From: Lysobacterales bacterium
GTDB lineage: Bacteria > Pseudomonadota > Gammaproteobacteria > Xanthomonadales > Rhodanobacteraceae
Reading direction: 5' to 3'
NCBI GenBank assembly: GCA_002632325.1
Contig: NSJK01000003.1
Coordinates: 163,957 to 227,956, forward strand
DNA: 64,000 bases
The translations under genes and the position numbers were made by a program. Positions 61,901 through 64,000 of the stretch are shown here, in pieces (within the stretch, counting starts at the first letter, position 1; each line of letters starts with the position of its first letter). Below the pieces are notes generated by a model. It saw only the letters and a list, made by a program, of their open reading frames with translations, did no database searches and was not told the DNA's origin.

Positions 61901-62136
61901 GCGCGCCCACGGTACGTGATCGACACACCGCGATCTGGACCGGCGACACGATGATCGTCTGGGGCGGCTGCTGCAGCTTCAACAGCATGGGCGTCTACTA
62001 CCCCTACGAAATCCCTGACTCGAGACATCATCCCGGACACTCACGTCACGCCCGCCCGCCCGGCTTCCTCGGCAGGATGGGCCGCGGCCCGAAGGCAGGC
62101 CTTTCCGGTTCGGCCATCGACGCAGGCGCCCGCTGA
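58996..62136 (+). CDS. large secreted kelch-like repeat protein
   Basis: 1046 residues from a GTG (58996) preceded by GGGAG; an upstream ATG (58921) lacks a site and would bury the signal peptide (NIQVSRLFRHASCAVLLAICASAS). Residues about 60-330 form a helical domain with Arg/Glu-rich stretches (RREILADAAIRARVENQMRM) vaguely like SurA/PpiC N-terminal parts. From about 331 to 1000 there are 13 full and one partial copies of a 47-56-residue repeat with core A(V/I)WTGSEMIVWGG, RYNP, W.AT, GAPSAR..HT, i.e. kelch-type blades, enough for two seven-bladed propellers. The C-terminus (SRHHPGHSRHARPPG) is basic and not repeat-like. Confidence 0.85.
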   Translation: MNIQVSRLFRHASCAVLLAICASASGSNDLGFDQRVACQSTLADISWSETLWPQANKSPKPARREILADAAIRARVENQMRMEDALATLYGQTIDDAALQIELNRMAARSRAPERLQQRFDALGNDARRIAECMVRPYLVQKRLREAYARDARQHGALRETAEAALSQLDDPGALAASGAQDLRLTLVLRQERSDTKRSHPKRATDEIGEIELDPEAFAAEAARLSPARIGRGAPYDAPQSSQPRLRETETGFVYEHELAHTDTHIDLRRVSWSKQGFDIWWDAQRMHWAAALPQASIPLDLPQIHGKAMDLSKAAADNWRVERTPEGRTEHSVVWTGSEMIIWGGYSGSRLDTGGRYNPVNDTWIMTSASSAPTARSDHSAVWTGSEMIVWGGFGNDYAFLATGGRYNPLSDAWTATPTSGAPSARSYHTAVWTGSEMIVWGGYAENPFNTGARYNPVSNAWTAISTNGAPSARDLHTAIWSGSEMIIWGGTSADGSILDTGGRYNPAGNVWTATPSYGAPSARRQHTAVWTGSEMIVWGGDDGVIGFDTGARYNPASDIWIATSTNAAPTARASHTAIWTGSEMIVWGGLGSNLASLDTGARYNPASNTWTSLRTFGAPSARAYHTAVWTGSEMIVWGGADPWSIVNTGARYNPASETWNATATNGAPSPRDAHTAVWTGSEMIVWGGRDMISWDMAGGLPLDTGGRYDPASDTWLPTSTINVPSAREVHTAIWTGKEMIVWGGIQMGTSLDTGGRYNPANDVWLATSSNSAPSARSNHTAIWTGSEMIVWGGARQDATTFDTGGRYDPVSNVWFATPTSGAPQARAGQTAIWTGSEMIVWGGGNINGVLDTGSRYDPTRGIWTATPTIGAPAARSDHTAVWTGSEMIVWGGSSGPALDSGGRYDPASNSWTATSSAGAPSGRYSHSAVWTGSEMIVWGGGDDHGRLNSGARYNPANGTWTATSTHGAPTVRDRHTAIWTGDTMIVWGGCCSFNSMGVYYPYEIPDSRHHPGHSRHARPPGFLGRMGRGPKAGLSGSAIDAGAR
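59994..61990 (+). repeat. tandem DNA repeats of about 150 bp encoding kelch blades
   Basis: Blocks of about 141-168 bp recur 14 times, each with a nearly invariant ACCGGCAGCGAGATGATCGT segment followed by C/A-TGGGG. Conservation at synonymous sites in this core is higher than in the loops, pointing to recent duplication or gene conversion among blades. Confidence 0.85.
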
Positions 62137-62253
62137 CCACATCGGTCGGAAGCCGTGGCGGCTTGTCCGCCCGGCTTCACGATGACCGTTCATGATTCAA
62201 CCCCTGCGGGCATCAACACGAACGGTTGGGAAGCGAGACGCCGTCTCGAGTGT

Positions 62254-62304
62254 CCCGTTCGTGGTGAGGAGGTGCCGAAGGCGCCGTCTCGAACCACGGA
62301 CAGC
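62254..62304. repeat. degenerate dispersed intergenic repeat
   Basis: CCGTTCGTGGT (62254-62264) and ACCACGGACAG (62293-62303) form an imperfect inverted repeat around GAGGAGGTGCCGAAGGCGCC, the form of a dispersed intergenic element common in proteobacteria. It lies in the gap between the kelch gene and the convergent acyltransferase gene and may terminate both. Confidence 0.5.
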
Positions 62305-62316
62305 AAATGCTCAAAC

Positions 62317-63786
62317 TCAGTCCTCGGCAAATCGCGCCAGCGTCGCAGCGGCATCAGGAGCGCCGAAGTCATCGCTCCAGTCCTCCATCAGCGCCACCAG
62401 CATGAGCTTTTCGAATTCGCCATTGAAGCGTTGCACGATCGCATCGGGATCGCGAATGCGCTTGTGATCGCCGATCACGCCGAAATGGACATTGCCGTTG
62501 TAGCTGAGAATCGACAGGCCAAGCCCGATCGAGCCGGTCTGCGGTACCCAGAACATCAGCTCGCGCACCTCGCCGCCCGCCAGATACAGCGGCTGCTGCG
62601 GACCGGGCACATTGGTCGCCACCGCACTCGCCTTGCGACTGAACAGTTCAAGCGCCGGGCCTTGCAGCGCCGCGGGTGCCATGCCGAGTGCAGCGAGCAG
62701 GCCGAAGGCGACCACCGCCTGACGCCGGCCCTTGAGATCGCGCATGCAGGCCGCCACGCGTTCGAGCCGGCGCAGCGGATTGGGCTCACCGATCGGCAGA
62801 TCGAGAAACACCAATCCGAAATGGTTGCCGAGCTTTTTCGCATGCTCCAGCGGTCGCAGGTTGACCGGTACCGTGGCGCGGATGGTCAGGCCATCGACAT
62901 CTTCGCCGTCATCGCGCAGGTAGCCACGCAAGGCGCCCGCGGCGCAGGCGAGCAAGACGTCGTTGACGGTGCAGTCGAGCGCCTTGCCGAGCAACTTGAC
63001 CTCAGCCAGCGGCAACGGCTCGGCCCAGGCGACGCGCTTGGTCACGCCCAGCCGCCCCTTGAGGCCGGTTTTTGGATCGTCCGCAAGCGTGAGCGCAATC
63101 GCAAGCTCGCGCGTGATTTCACTGCCCTCATGCGCGAATTCGGCAGCAACCGAAGGGTCGGCCATCATTTGCGCAATCATCGCCCAGGTCTTTTCGCTGG
63201 CCGCGACCATCTTGTGCAGCCCGCCCTGCATCGGCTCGAGCAAGCGTTCGAGCACGCTGCCGCGATCGCGCTTGAGCCAGGTGCGCGCAAGCTCTGCGCG
63301 GGCCTCGGGCTGCGGCGCGGTATCGGTCAGCGAGAGCAGCACCTGTACCAGCGCGAGCCCGTCCGCATAGCAATGATGGATGCGCGCGATCAGCGCCGCG
63401 CCGCCTTGATAATTCTCGATCAGGTGGTATTGCCACAACGGCTTGGACGGATCCAGCGGGGTCGACGCCAATTCGCTCACGAAACGCTCGAGTTCGGCCT
63501 TGCCGGCGGCGCCAGGCAAGGCCGCCACACGAAAATGCCAGTCGATGTCGAAATCGGCATCGGTCTCCCAATGCGCGCTGTTGACGCCGAGCACGGCCTT
63601 CTGGCGAAAGCGGCGGAAAGCCAGGAAGCGTTCGAGCAGCAGCGCGCGCACGCGATCGGCTTGCAGCGGCCCGGCGAACATCAATACACCGGTGATCATC
63701 ATGCGGTTGGTCGGCCGCTCCATGCGCAACCAGGCGGTGTCGACCTTGGACATCGCTTCGCGTGACGTGCTGCCTGCTTCCTGCAT
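62317..63786 (-). CDS. wax ester synthase / diacylglycerol acyltransferase (WS/DGAT) family protein
   Basis: 489 residues from ATG at 63786; a start at 63753 (MSKVDTAWLRME) is also possible. Begins with the family pattern VDTAWLRMERPTNRMMITGVLMF. The active-site motif HHCYADG (HHxxxDG, H137/H138 and D142) is intact, with downstream VNDVLLACAAGALRGYL, TVPVNLRP, NHFGLVFLDLPIGE and ATNVPGPQQPLYLAG. It should esterify fatty alcohols or diacylglycerol with acyl-CoA, giving storage lipid. A TAGACT at 63983-63988 (minus) is a possible -10 element. Confidence 0.93.
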   Translation of the reverse strand: MQEAGSTSREAMSKVDTAWLRMERPTNRMMITGVLMFAGPLQADRVRALLLERFLAFRRFRQKAVLGVNSAHWETDADFDIDWHFRVAALPGAAGKAELERFVSELASTPLDPSKPLWQYHLIENYQGGAALIARIHHCYADGLALVQVLLSLTDTAPQPEARAELARTWLKRDRGSVLERLLEPMQGGLHKMVAASEKTWAMIAQMMADPSVAAEFAHEGSEITRELAIALTLADDPKTGLKGRLGVTKRVAWAEPLPLAEVKLLGKALDCTVNDVLLACAAGALRGYLRDDGEDVDGLTIRATVPVNLRPLEHAKKLGNHFGLVFLDLPIGEPNPLRRLERVAACMRDLKGRRQAVVAFGLLAALGMAPAALQGPALELFSRKASAVATNVPGPQQPLYLAGGEVRELMFWVPQTGSIGLGLSILSYNGNVHFGVIGDHKRIRDPDAIVQRFNGEFEKLMLVALMEDWSDDFGAPDAAATLARFAED

Positions 63787-63982
63787 GATCGGAATTCCGC
63801 TGCGGGGATGGTTGCAAAGCATTGGCGCGGACGCGGCAAAACGCAACCACCGGCGCGGGGCCGTTCATTCGCCGCTGCGGCGTTCGCCGCCCGCGACAAC
63901 TCACTGATCCACGCGCGATGCGACTGCATTGCACAAGCGGCCCGCGATTCGGGCCGGGGTGACGGCATCAGCGATGTCGCTT

Positions 63983-63988
63983 AGTCTA
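63983..63988 (-). promoter_or_regulatory. possible -10 box for the WS/DGAT gene
   Basis: TAGACT on the minus strand, about 195 bases before the chosen start; the upstream -35 region lies outside the window. Confidence 0.25.
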
Positions 63989-64000
63989 GGCGGCCACCAC

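Noticed and set aside
59994..61990. Regular repeats as a CRISPR or intergenic satellite
   Set aside because: They are in frame within one long coding sequence and encode kelch-like blades.

Overview
The window is a dense, high-GC chromosomal segment of a gammaproteobacterium, most likely order Lysobacterales (Xanthomonadales), near Dokdonella/Rhodanobacteraceae. This is inferred from gene content, not from a marker: a YtrA-type GntR/ABC operon, a DksA relative with a histone-H1-like tail, yidD next to a dihydroorotase, DUF3297, and several secreted proteins ending in an 'IFANGFE'-type tail. I see no phage, conjugative element, intact insertion sequence or CRISPR array. Most of it is core chromosome; the accessory-looking part lies at about 52.8-62.3 kb.

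Layout. 0-3.7 kb: two RDD membrane proteins, then an autoregulated operon (membrane protein, GntR repressor, ABC ATPase, permease) behind a promoter/operator palindrome. 3.8-9.5 kb: a secreted coiled-coil protein, fumC, a CNNM/CBS membrane protein overlapping purB. 9.6-12.1 kb: a secreted beta-helix protein and a GNAT fusion. 12.1-18.5 kb: the 2-oxoglutarate dehydrogenase operon sucA-sucB-(small secreted protein)-lpdA behind a perfect FNR/ANR-type box. 18.5-23.5 kb: YhdH-type reductase, pilH, a dnaJ-like gene and hsp20 with a sigma-32 promoter, peroxiredoxin, metY. 23.5-33.1 kb (minus strand): gyrA, GtrA protein, mtnA, a GT-C-like membrane protein, a 2OG-Fe(II) oxygenase overlapping glmM, and the DksA-like gene. 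33.2-39.5 kb: yidD-pyrC-M23 peptidase, a secreted reprolysin-like protease, a secreted M28 peptidase, DUF3297 and a YbiI-like zinc-finger protein. 39.6-43.5 kb: tRNA-Gly, a 99-bp tandem repeat, tRNA-Cys and tRNA-Leu facing pgsA-uvrC, then a tyrosine phosphatase overlapping kdsB. 44.5-52.8 kb: EamA transporter, small membrane protein, ispG, cardiolipin-synthase-like gene, xseA, and an aldehyde dehydrogenase/DUF2945/DUF488 operon. 53-64 kb: second beta-helix protein, a decayed delta-60-repeat gene, a run of five hairpins, an ECF sigma factor fused by overlap to a Ser/Thr kinase with a TPR periplasmic part, a giant 14-repeat kelch-like secreted protein, and a wax-ester-synthase/DGAT-family acyltransferase.

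Two themes stand out. First, a short C-terminal tail (D-x-I/V-F-x-N-x-F-E/D) recurs on three intact, unrelated secreted proteins and, degraded, on the pseudogene; this could be an unnamed export or surface-sorting signal. Second, the sigma factor, transmembrane kinase and kelch protein look like an envelope signalling module. Start codons were chosen from ribosome-binding sites, overlaps and signal peptides; all functional calls rest on motifs and family resemblance read by eye.
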